From: Methylomonas sp.
Lineage (GTDB): Bacteria > Pseudomonadota > Gammaproteobacteria > Methylococcales > Methylomonadaceae
Assembly (NCBI GenBank): GCA_026989715.1
Contig: JALSIU010000281.1
Coordinates: 1-11,790, forward strand
Reading direction: 5' to 3'
DNA: 11,790 nucleotides
In this document: positions 1-7,255 of the stretch, one piece after another
Layout of the letters: the number at the start of each line of letters is the position of its first letter
Position numbering within the stretch: the stretch's first letter is position 1
Notes under the pieces: model-generated
What the model was told of the DNA's origin: nothing
Seen by the model: only the letters and a program-made list of their open reading frames with translations
Database searches by the model: none
Position numbers and translations under genes: made by a program

Positions 1-430
1 CTCTTATAAAATCAGAGTGTATTTCTGCCGTAAAATTTGGTCGCGTCATCACCACGATATGTGCATAAGTAAAAAGCTCTTGCCATTTATGCCAGCTTGT
101 TAGCCCATTAAAGGCATCCATTCCCATAAACAAAAATACAGGCACTTGCAGTATTTCAGCACGAATAGCGGCTAGAGTATCGACCATATAAGAAACGCCA
201 GACCGCTCCAACTCACGCGTATCAATACGTAATGATGGCACATCTTGCACAGCAAGTTGCAACATCTGCAAACGCTGTACCGCACTGACTTCCGGCATGG
301 CGCGATGCGCCGGCTGCGCACACGGCAATAAGCGCAACTCATCTAAAGCAAAAATCTCTTGTACCTCTACGGCCGTACGCAAATGCCCATAATGCACCGG
401 GTTAAACGTACCGCCATAAATACCAATCAT
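1..430 (-). CDS. nadD: Nicotinate-nucleotide adenylyltransferase NadD (3' end outside window)
   Basis: Transfers AMP from ATP to nicotinate mononucleotide to form deamido-NAD in NAD biosynthesis; cytosolic. Only the first 143 codons are present; the C-terminus lies beyond position 1. The protein opens MIGIYGGTFNPVHYGHLRTA, which holds the family's GGTFxPxHxGH nucleotide-binding signature (residues 5-16). Further on come a conserved FLFMGMDAFNGLTSWHKW stretch (near residues 99-116) and VVMTRP (near 126-131), both typical of NadD. The start ATG follows the proA stop directly (TAAATG, no gap), so the two are probably translationally coupled. In the usual PPHK position this protein has QPAHR, a mild variation. 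I am confident of the family. Confidence 0.93.
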   Translation of the reverse strand, partial: MIGIYGGTFNPVHYGHLRTAVEVQEIFALDELRLLPCAQPAHRAMPEVSAVQRLQMLQLAVQDVPSLRIDTRELERSGVSYMVDTLAAIRAEILQVPVFLFMGMDAFNGLTSWHKWQELFTYAHIVVMTRPNFTAEIHSDFIR

Positions 431-1687
431 TTACTGACGTATATGCCCATCACCTAACACAACATACTTCAAACTGGTCAGACCTTCTAAGCCGACAGGG
501 CCACGCGCGTGCAATTTATCGGTACTAATACCAATTTCTGCCCCTAAGCCATATTCAAAGCCATCGGCAAAACGCGTAGAAGCATTAACCATCACAGAAC
601 TAGAATCTACTTCACGCAAAAAACGCCGCGCCAACGTATAGTTTTCGGTCACAATAGATTCGGTATGTCCTGAGCTAAACTGATTGATATGCGCCATAGC
701 GGCATCAATATCAGCGACTATTTTAATTGCCAATATCGGGGCTAAATACTCAGTCTGCCAATCAGCCTCCGTGGCACGCACGCAATCAGGCACAATAGAG
801 CAAGTTTTTAAACAACCGCGTAACTCAACGCCTTTGGCTTTATACGCCTGAGCAAGCCTTGGCAATACTTGTGCCGCAATGGACTCAGCCACCAACAAGG
901 TTTCCATGGCATTACAAACGCCATAGCGATGCGTTTTTGCATTGACCGCAATATTCACGGCTTTTTCAATATCGGCCGCTCCATCAATATAAACATGACA
1001 AATGCCATCTAAATGCTTAATGACCGCAATACTTGCTTCTTTGGAAATGCGCTCAATCAGGCTTTTACCACCACGCGGAACAATCACATCCACATAATCA
1101 TTTAGCGTAATCAGCTCACCGACTGCCGCTCTATCCGTCGTCTCCACAACCTGTACGGATTGTTCGGGCAAGCCTGCCTGCTGCAAGCCTTGCGCAATGC
1201 AACTTGCAATCGCTTTATTAGAATGAATGGATTCAGAACCGCCACGCAAGATACAAGCATTACCTGATTTTAAACACAGAGCCGCGGCATCCACAGTAAC
1301 ATTAGGTCGTGATTCATAAATAATCCCTATCACACCTAATGGCACGCGCATTTTACCGACTTGAATCCCACTCGGGCGATAATTTAAATCTGAAATAGCC
1401 CCAACCGGGTCAGGCAAAGCCGCAACCTCCTGCAATCCCTCAATCATCGCTTGAATTCTAGCAGGTGTTAACTCTAAACGGTCTAATAAAGCCGCATCTA
1501 AGCCTTTTTCTTTGCCCGCAACTAAATCTTTAGCATTCTCAGCCGCCAAAAAATCTGTTTGTAAAGCCAGTTGCTCAGCAATCGCCAATAACGCCGCATT
1601 CTTTTTACCTGACTCGGCACGGCTCACTTCACGCCCAGCCGCAGCCGCTTGTTGTCCTAAGGTAGTCATGTATTCTTTTATATTCAT
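431..1687 (-). CDS. proA: Gamma-glutamyl phosphate reductase ProA
   Basis: NADPH-dependent reduction of gamma-glutamyl phosphate to glutamate semialdehyde, the second step of proline synthesis from glutamate. The 418 residues match the usual family length (E. coli ProA is 417). Aldehyde-dehydrogenase-fold motifs are visible: GIIYESRPNVT (121-131), ILRGGSE (146-152), VPRGGKSLI (203-211) and the catalytic segment RYGVCNAMETLLV, with the nucleophile at Cys258. The start at 1687 is preferred because MNIKEYMTTLGQQA resembles the normal N-terminus; Met7 is an alternative. The Shine-Dalgarno is weak and lies at the end of the upstream HEPN gene, 7 bp away, so coupling to that gene is likely. nadD follows with no gap. 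Confidence 0.97.
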   Translation of the reverse strand: MNIKEYMTTLGQQAAAAGREVSRAESGKKNAALLAIAEQLALQTDFLAAENAKDLVAGKEKGLDAALLDRLELTPARIQAMIEGLQEVAALPDPVGAISDLNYRPSGIQVGKMRVPLGVIGIIYESRPNVTVDAAALCLKSGNACILRGGSESIHSNKAIASCIAQGLQQAGLPEQSVQVVETTDRAAVGELITLNDYVDVIVPRGGKSLIERISKEASIAVIKHLDGICHVYIDGAADIEKAVNIAVNAKTHRYGVCNAMETLLVAESIAAQVLPRLAQAYKAKGVELRGCLKTCSIVPDCVRATEADWQTEYLAPILAIKIVADIDAAMAHINQFSSGHTESIVTENYTLARRFLREVDSSSVMVNASTRFADGFEYGLGAEIGISTDKLHARGPVGLEGLTSLKYVVLGDGHIRQ

Positions 1688-1694
1688 GTTTTAC

Positions 1695-2153
1695 TCATTG
1701 ATTTTTTTGAATTGAATCATTATTAAAACGCTGTGCATATTGTAAGGTATTACGTCCTATTGCCAGCAACTCGGGCGTTGTAGAGACCACATCAACAAAC
1801 ACACCTTGTAACGCCTCATCTAAATACTCATGCACTATCTCATTACGAATATCTTTAATTTGTCGAATTAATTCAATATCAGCAAATAATTTCCGTTTAT
1901 GCGCACGATTCACCACATCCACTAAAGTACCTTGATTTTCAAATTCTACAGCATCCAAACAACGAAAAACTTTGCGTACTAAAAAATCAATTGTACGCGC
2001 ATAGCGACTACACAAATTTTCAAACCTATTAAACTGCTCGATACTAAAATTTTCCGGCAATGCTAAATCTTTAACCTGCTGATAGGAACAATCTAGCCAA
2101 AACAATTGCTTCTCTAGGGACACCATCAGCTCTTCTAAATACGCCACACTCAT
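1695..2153 (-). CDS. hepT: HEPN-domain protein, probable HepT-type RNase toxin
   Basis: A 152-residue, largely alpha-helical protein. Near its C-terminal third it has DIRNEIVHEY, an intact RX4HXY motif (Arg103, His108, Tyr110). In the HEPN superfamily Arg and His form the RNase site. In the characterised MntA-HepT systems the Tyr is AMPylated by the partner nucleotidyltransferase, which silences the toxin. Its ATG overlaps the stop of the upstream MNT gene by 4 bases (ATGA), the expected tight coupling. By length and layout it may be closer to HI0074-type partners (HI0073/HI0074) than to the shorter DUF86 HepT. Toxin activity is inferred from the motif and pairing. It lies between acnB and proA, directly upstream of proA. 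Confidence 0.8.
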   Translation of the reverse strand: MSVAYLEELMVSLEKQLFWLDCSYQQVKDLALPENFSIEQFNRFENLCSRYARTIDFLVRKVFRCLDAVEFENQGTLVDVVNRAHKRKLFADIELIRQIKDIRNEIVHEYLDEALQGVFVDVVSTTPELLAIGRNTLQYAQRFNNDSIQKNQ

Positions 2154-2434
2154 AAACGCTCTGCCTTAGGCTTAATCATCTTAATAAATGTCTGATTATC
2201 ATGACCATTATCAAGCACAACATCTATTTTCTGCTCGCCAAATCGATCAAAAAATTGCCGGCGTATAGCACGTATATCTTGCCGAGTGAGTTTTTTAGAT
2301 TCAATCAGCAAGTCTATATCGCCCCCTCGTTGACTATCGTCTACTCGACTACCAAATAGAAAAACACGTGCCTGCATATCTCGCTCTAACACCGCTTGTT
2401 TAAGCGTTTTCACTTCATCATGCGTTAAGCGCAT
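2150..2434 (-). CDS. mntA: Minimal nucleotidyltransferase (MNT), probable MntA-type antitoxin
   Basis: A 94-residue protein of the DNA polymerase beta-like minimal nucleotidyltransferase family. FLFGSRVDDSQRGGDIDLLI supplies the GS motif (Gly28-Ser29) and the metal-binding Asp39-x-Asp41 pair; a third acidic residue is probably Asp71 in KIDVVLD. In characterised pairs this enzyme adds AMP to a Tyr of the HEPN toxin. The 4-bp overlap with the downstream HEPN gene supports that pairing. It starts 34 bp after the acnB stop. The best Shine-Dalgarno (GGAG) lies 13 nt before the start. An out-of-frame ATG lies only 6 nt after the GGAG and opens a 7-codon mini-ORF overlapping the real start. No in-frame ATG, GTG or TTG lies further upstream before a stop. 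Confidence 0.85.
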   Translation of the reverse strand: MRLTHDEVKTLKQAVLERDMQARVFLFGSRVDDSQRGGDIDLLIESKKLTRQDIRAIRRQFFDRFGEQKIDVVLDNGHDNQTFIKMIKPKAERL

Positions 2435-2468
2435 AATCCATTCAAAGCTCCACTTATTTACTCAAAAA

Positions 2469-5051
2469 CTAAATCGTAACCGTCTCCGCCTTATCCTCAT
2501 AACGCTTAATCTGATCAAAATTCAAATAGCGGTAAGTATCTTCTGCCGAAGCATTAATCTGTTCAACATAAGCCATATACTCTGCGGCAGTTGGGATTTT
2601 ACCTAAAATTGAGCAGACGGCGGCTAATTCAGCCGACCCTAAATACACATTGGCATTATTACCTAAACGATTAGGGAAGTTTCGAGTCGAGGTAGAAACA
2701 ACGGTTGCATTATCTGCCACACGCGCTTGATTCCCCATACATAAAGAACAGCCTGGCATTTCCATACGCGCACCAGATTTACCAAAGATACTGTAATAAC
2801 CTTCTTCCGTCAGTTGTTCTTGATCCATTTTAGTAGGCGGTGATATCCATAATTGGGTCGGTAAACGGCCGCTTTCTTTTTCCAACAATTTACCGGCTGC
2901 ACGAAAATGCCCAATATTCGTCATACAAGAACCTAAGAACACTTCATCAATCTTAGTCCCGGCAACATCAGCTAAAGTTTTTACATCATCCGGGTCATTC
3001 GGGCAGGCCATAATAGGCTCTTTAATCTGGTTTAAATCAATTTCCAGTACGGTATGATATTCGGCATCTGCATCCGGTGCCATTAAGGTAGGTTGTGCCA
3101 ACCAAGCTTGCATATCTTTAATGCGTCGCTCAATCGTACGCACATCACCGTAACCTTCCGCAATCATCCATTTTAGCAGCGTTATATTAGAGTTAAGGTA
3201 TTCACGAATAGGAGCTTCACCTAAACGGATAGTACAACCCGCCGCCGAACGCTCTGCCGAAGCATCGGATAATTCAAAAGCCTGTTCTACTTTTAAATCC
3301 GGTAAACCTTCAATCTCTAAAATACGGCCGGAAAAAACATTTTTCTTACCTTTTTTCTCTACGGTCAATAAACCTTGCTTAATGGCGGCTAACGGAATGG
3401 CATTCACCAAGTCCCGTAAAGTAATCCCCGGCTGCATTTGACCGGAAAAACGCACCAATACAGATTCGGGCATATCTAAAGGCATCACTCCTGTTGCCGC
3501 CGCAAAAGCGACTAAACCAGAACCTGCGGGAAAAGAAATACCAATTGGAAAACGCGTATGTGAATCGCCTCCTGTCCCGACAGTATCCGGCAATAACATC
3601 CGATTAAGCCATGAGTGAATGATGCCATCCCCAGGGCGCAAAGCAACTCCGCCTCGATTCATAATAAAATCGGGCAAACTATGTTGCATGGCAACATCAA
3701 TAGGCTTTGGATAAGCGGCTGTATGGCAAAAAGACTGCATGACCAAATCAGCAGAAAACCCCAAACAAGCCAAGTCTTTCAGCTCATCACGTGTCATCGG
3801 CCCTGTTGTATCTTGCGATCCGACCGTGGTCATATGCGGCTCACAATAGGTATTCGGTCGCACACCTGCCACACCACACGCCTTACCCACTATTTTCTGG
3901 GCGAGTGTAAAGCCCTTATCACTTTGCTCAGTATCGACCGGCCGACGAAATACCTCAGAAGCTCCTAAGCCCAACGCCTTACGCGCTCTATCGGTTAATC
4001 CACGACCAATAATCAAAGGAATACGCCCGCCGGCACGCACTTCATCTAATAAAATATCTGTTTTTAAGGCAAACTCACAGATGACTTCATCCGTATCATG
4101 ACGTTTAACAACACCTTGATAGGGATAAATATCAATCACATCCCCCATCGCCATCTTTTCAACATCACATTCAAATGGCAATGCTCCGGAGTCTTCCATG
4201 GTATTAAAGAAAATCGGGGCAATTTTACCGCCAATACACACACCACCGGCACGTTTATTCGGTACATAAGGAATATCATTCCCTGTAAACCACAGCACTG
4301 AATTGGTTGCCGATTTACGCGAAGAGCCGGTTCCGACTACATCCCCTACATAGGCAACAGGAAATCCTTTTTCCTTTAACGCATTAATTTGTTGCTCTGC
4401 ATCGCTAATGCCTTCTCTAGGGATTTTCAGCATTGCTTTTGCGTGCAATGGAATATCAGGGCGCGACCACGCATCCGGCGCCGGTGATAAATCATCGGTA
4501 TTGGTTTCACCCGTGACTTTAAAAACAGTCACCGTCAACTTCTCAGGCACTTCCGGTTTGCTGGTAAACCACTCGGCATCCGCCCACGATTGCACCACTT
4601 GCTTAGCAAACACATTGCCGGCTTCCGCCTTTGCATAAACATCATGAAACGCATCAAACACCAATAAAGTATGTGACAAAGCCTCTACTGCAATCGGAGC
4701 GAGACGTTGATGATCCAATAGCTCTATCAAGGGAGCAATATTATAGCCGCCTAACATAGTGCCCAATAACTTTGCAGCCTGTGCTGCATCAATAATAGGT
4801 GAGTTCACTTCACCTTTTGCCACCGCCGCTAAAAAACCGGCTTTCACATAAGCGGCTTCATCAACACCCGCCGGAATACGATGCGTTAATAAATCTAATA
4901 AAAAATCTTCTTCACCAGCAGGCGGCCGCTTAATCAGCTCAACCAATGCCGCCACTTGTTCGGCATTTAATGGTTGTGGTACAACCCCCATCTCCGCTCT
5001 TTCTGCCACATGTCGGCGATAATCTATTAACATTTCAGTATTGTCAGACAT
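2469..5051 (-). CDS. acnB: Bifunctional aconitate hydratase 2 / 2-methylisocitrate dehydratase AcnB
   Basis: Isomerises citrate to isocitrate in the TCA cycle; the family also acts on 2-methylisocitrate. The 860 residues fit AcnB (E. coli is 865) and follow its domain order: N-terminal HEAT-like helices (about 1-160), the swivel domain (about 165-370, with TGETNTDDLSPAPDAWSRPD and GDVVGTGSSRKSATNS), then the three catalytic domains. The [4Fe-4S] ligands are visible as Cys709 in VFLGSCMTN, and Cys768 and Cys771 in MPGCSLCMGN. Other active-site stretches are GSQDTTGPMTRDE (411-423), GTGGDSHTRFPIG (492-504) and STSTRNFPNRLG (786-797). An AGAAGG Shine-Dalgarno lies about 10 nt before the ATG. It is the first gene of the downstream MNT-HEPN-proA-nadD run. 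Confidence 0.98.
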   Translation of the reverse strand: MSDNTEMLIDYRRHVAERAEMGVVPQPLNAEQVAALVELIKRPPAGEEDFLLDLLTHRIPAGVDEAAYVKAGFLAAVAKGEVNSPIIDAAQAAKLLGTMLGGYNIAPLIELLDHQRLAPIAVEALSHTLLVFDAFHDVYAKAEAGNVFAKQVVQSWADAEWFTSKPEVPEKLTVTVFKVTGETNTDDLSPAPDAWSRPDIPLHAKAMLKIPREGISDAEQQINALKEKGFPVAYVGDVVGTGSSRKSATNSVLWFTGNDIPYVPNKRAGGVCIGGKIAPIFFNTMEDSGALPFECDVEKMAMGDVIDIYPYQGVVKRHDTDEVICEFALKTDILLDEVRAGGRIPLIIGRGLTDRARKALGLGASEVFRRPVDTEQSDKGFTLAQKIVGKACGVAGVRPNTYCEPHMTTVGSQDTTGPMTRDELKDLACLGFSADLVMQSFCHTAAYPKPIDVAMQHSLPDFIMNRGGVALRPGDGIIHSWLNRMLLPDTVGTGGDSHTRFPIGISFPAGSGLVAFAAATGVMPLDMPESVLVRFSGQMQPGITLRDLVNAIPLAAIKQGLLTVEKKGKKNVFSGRILEIEGLPDLKVEQAFELSDASAERSAAGCTIRLGEAPIREYLNSNITLLKWMIAEGYGDVRTIERRIKDMQAWLAQPTLMAPDADAEYHTVLEIDLNQIKEPIMACPNDPDDVKTLADVAGTKIDEVFLGSCMTNIGHFRAAGKLLEKESGRLPTQLWISPPTKMDQEQLTEEGYYSIFGKSGARMEMPGCSLCMGNQARVADNATVVSTSTRNFPNRLGNNANVYLGSAELAAVCSILGKIPTAAEYMAYVEQINASAEDTYRYLNFDQIKRYEDKAETVTI

Positions 5052-5061
5052 TCAATCTCTA

Positions 5062-5106
5062 CCTTCTTTTTAAAAATATAATATTTATGGCTCTATGCGC
5101 ATAGTT
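5062..5106 (-). promoter_or_regulatory. Candidate acnB promoter region
   Basis: Reading towards acnB, an AT-rich stretch holds overlapping -10-like hexamers (TATTAT at 5083-5078 and TATATT at 5080-5075). The AGAAGG ribosome-binding site follows at 5067-5062. No good -35 hexamer is seen at 17 bp spacing (AACTAT at 5106-5101), which would fit an activator-dependent promoter. The assignment is by eye; the start site is not determined. Confidence 0.4.
5093..5104. promoter_or_regulatory. 12-bp perfect palindrome upstream of acnB (possible operator)
   Basis: CTATGCGCATAG is a perfect inverted repeat with no spacer, 41-52 bases upstream of the acnB start. It lies over the spacer/-35 part of the candidate promoter, where a dimeric regulator could bind. 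The cognate protein is unknown. A 12-bp palindrome can occur by chance, so the call is tentative. Confidence 0.35.
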
Positions 5107-5183
5107 TAACATGTAACCGTCGGACGCTCAGAATCGACTGCCAAATTGGTGCTTTGCAGACTTATTCCACAATACCGCCAACA

Positions 5184-6254
5184 CTAGGCAATCGCTTTAA
5201 TATAGAGAGAGGCAACACACACGGCCGGCACACAATCCGCTACATCCATTACGATATCATTCTTTTTTTTCTGCACAGACATAGGCTGTACTGCAAAAAG
5301 TGCGCTAAAGTCTTGATATGCAAAACCTAAACGCTCTGCGATAGTTTGTACCAGAAAACGACCGATACCCGCCCCAATCAAAACGACTTTTTCTCTGCCG
5401 GCCAACCGGGATAATAATCTTTGACTCGCATGTTGCAAACGCAATAATTGCTGTTCACGAAGGGCATAAGCTAACTGTTGCCATTGTGACAACGTAAAAT
5501 CTTGCACATCACAGCCCACCATACGCGCTAAGCGTTGTGCGCTTGCAGCAAGGGTTTTGGCCTGCCCATCAGCCGTATCACCTTGGTCATGTTGCTCATT
5601 AAGCTCAGCAGTCAAACGATATACATCGGCCATGGTCGCAAAATACTCACTCATTAAGCCCACTTCATTACCCGCAAAATAAACAGACTGCGCAACCGCC
5701 ATCACTGCCGTGCGCACGAGACCGGTATAAATCAATTCACCTGTCCCCAAACGTTGAAAATCCGTATAACCTGACGCGCTTACTCGGTGGTTTTGCAATA
5801 AAATCATATCGGTTGTGGTACTCCCAATATCGACAAACAACCCTTGCTCTACAAATTGAGCAACATAAGAGGCACTAGCCAGCCAATTTGCCGAGGCAAT
5901 CGCATCAAAATGTTGCACGCCAACTTCTTCAAGCTTGATAAAGCCTAATTTCCCTGCATAAACCACTAATGCTTGTTGCGGCAATTTTTTTTGCATTAAT
6001 GCCATAATGGCTTGCACGCCTTGCGCCCTATCATCAAATAAATCGACTAACTCGCCGGTCATCGTCAACACGTGCCGACTGATATTGGTGGGTAATTGCA
6101 CTAAAATGTGGCTCAAAGCGTTTTCTAAAGCTTGCATGCCTTGCCATAAAGGACAATACGCTTGATAAACTGCCAATACCTCTCCTGATGACGTTAAGCA
6201 GGCAGCTTTTAAATTCGCCCCTCCAATATCCCAACCGATTACATTATCTTGCAT
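5184..6254 (-). CDS. MfnF-like ASKHA protein of the H4MPT-linked C1 pathway (hydantoinase/oxoprolinase type)
   Basis: A 356-residue member of the sugar kinase/Hsp70/actin-like superfamily. Visible elements are phosphate-1 GWDIGGANLKAA (7-18), MTGELVDLF (65-73), phosphate-2 VDIGSTTTDMI (141-151), RLGTGELIYTGLVRT (168-182), MADVYRL (208-214) and the adenosine motif IGAGIGRF (293-300). This pattern fits the family annotated as 'H4MPT-linked C1 transfer pathway protein'. Its methanogen member MfnF couples the aminomethylfuran phosphate unit to glutamyl-tyramine in methanofuran synthesis. In bacteria the equivalent role would be in methylofuran formation; that is inference from homology and context. 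AAAGGAG lies 6 nt before the ATG, and the start overlaps the MfnD-like gene by 11 bp. The TAG stop is 132 bp from acnB. Length and motifs look intact. Confidence 0.85.
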   Translation of the reverse strand: MQDNVIGWDIGGANLKAACLTSSGEVLAVYQAYCPLWQGMQALENALSHILVQLPTNISRHVLTMTGELVDLFDDRAQGVQAIMALMQKKLPQQALVVYAGKLGFIKLEEVGVQHFDAIASANWLASASYVAQFVEQGLFVDIGSTTTDMILLQNHRVSASGYTDFQRLGTGELIYTGLVRTAVMAVAQSVYFAGNEVGLMSEYFATMADVYRLTAELNEQHDQGDTADGQAKTLAASAQRLARMVGCDVQDFTLSQWQQLAYALREQQLLRLQHASQRLLSRLAGREKVVLIGAGIGRFLVQTIAERLGFAYQDFSALFAVQPMSVQKKKNDIVMDVADCVPAVCVASLYIKAIA

Positions 6255-7254
6255 GCGGAACTCCTTTGTTGATCGCTATGTGCACAGCTCGCTCTCTGGT
6301 TTTTGTTAATATGGGTAACTCATTATTCATCAAGCGCAAAACCTCGGCAGCAACATTAATCCCTAATGCGGCCTTAATGCCGGCATATGAGCTGGTTAAT
6401 CGCGGGTTGATTTCTAAAACTAAACACTCCCCTGTTTCAGTAAGCATAAAATCAATGCCGACATAAGCAAATAAATCAGGCATTGCCGCAGCAATAGCAG
6501 CACATAATTGCTGATAGGCTGAGGCGCGTTCTGCCTGCACGTGTACCGTACAGGCATGCAAGATAAACTGTCGTTGCTCAACCTGCACATGTTGCTCATT
6601 GCAACAAATAAAATAAGCTTTCCCATCAGCAAAGAGACAAGATAAGCTCATTGCTTGCCCTACAATATAAGGCTGAATGATGTAATCATTACCTTCTTTG
6701 AGCTGAGCGGAAACAGTTTGCCAATCTTGTGCAGATTGTAATAAATACACTTCATCACAGCCCACCGAATGATTATTTTTTAATACCCAATGACCTTGTG
6801 CCGGCACTGATGTGCTATAGCGTTGTGTTGGTACGCACGCAATACCAGCTTGATTTAAACATTGTATGGTTTGTAATTTATCTTGGCATAGTGCCACCGC
6901 TACCTCAGCAGCAGTACATAAAGGCTTAGCTTGCGCACTGAAAAAACGACACCATGCCAGCAAAATACCCTCTGTCTCAGGTGCTATCAACCAAACCGCA
7001 TCATACAAATCCTGCACCTCGTGCAAATAGTGCGTCAAAACCGTTCCTTGCTCTATGCGCAAGCATTGCAAATTAGCATAATATGGCATTGCCACGCGAT
7101 AATCCTGTAACACCAATAACTCAACAGTCGGAATGGCACTTAAATCATCCATTAACGCATTGCGCATTAAATAAGCTTCTTGTAATAATGACGGTGGTAA
7201 AGGTTGCTCAATCAAGCCACCTCCAGTGACAAACTCAAAAATCAAAATACGCAC
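6244..7254 (-). CDS. MfnD-like ATP-grasp ligase (probable methylofuran biosynthesis)
   Basis: A 336-residue ATP-grasp protein. The N-terminus MRILIFEFVTGGG matches the MfnD-like family (COG1821 type), which joins glutamate to tyramine in methanogens. Bacterial methylofuran carries tyrosine in place of tyramine, so the substrate may differ. Seen in sequence are the nucleotide-binding Lys159 in WVLKNNHSVGCDEV (156-169), the adenine-side strand YIIQPYIVGQAMSLSC (191-206), Asp268 in YVGIDFML, and the Mg-binding VLEINPRLTSSYAG (279-292). The Lys segment departs from the usual KPxxGxGxxG form. The start is GTG; no ATG is available in frame and the Shine-Dalgarno is poor. The gene overlaps the downstream MfnF-like gene by 11 bp, implying a two-gene operon. 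The divergent HisA-like gene begins one base beyond its start. Confidence 0.8.
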   Translation of the reverse strand: MRILIFEFVTGGGLIEQPLPPSLLQEAYLMRNALMDDLSAIPTVELLVLQDYRVAMPYYANLQCLRIEQGTVLTHYLHEVQDLYDAVWLIAPETEGILLAWCRFFSAQAKPLCTAAEVAVALCQDKLQTIQCLNQAGIACVPTQRYSTSVPAQGHWVLKNNHSVGCDEVYLLQSAQDWQTVSAQLKEGNDYIIQPYIVGQAMSLSCLFADGKAYFICCNEQHVQVEQRQFILHACTVHVQAERASAYQQLCAAIAAAMPDLFAYVGIDFMLTETGECLVLEINPRLTSSYAGIKAALGINVAAEVLRLMNNELPILTKTRERAVHIAINKGVPHAR

Positions 7255-7255
7255 T

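Noticed and set aside
3615..4638. Three open frames of 67-117 codons on the plus strand inside acnB
   Set aside because: They are antisense to a fully conserved acnB frame, have no ribosome-binding sites and show no recognisable protein features.
6420..6929. Short open frames on both strands inside the MfnD-like gene
   Set aside because: The ATP-grasp frame is continuous with all motifs in order; the others lack start signals and known motifs.
7226..7255. GTG start at 7226 for the HisA-like protein
   Set aside because: The extra residues (MTNSKIKIRT) are not family-like. The ATG at 7256 gives the expected MQIIPVIDIKDG N-terminus, and the longer form would overlap the divergent gene by 29 bp.
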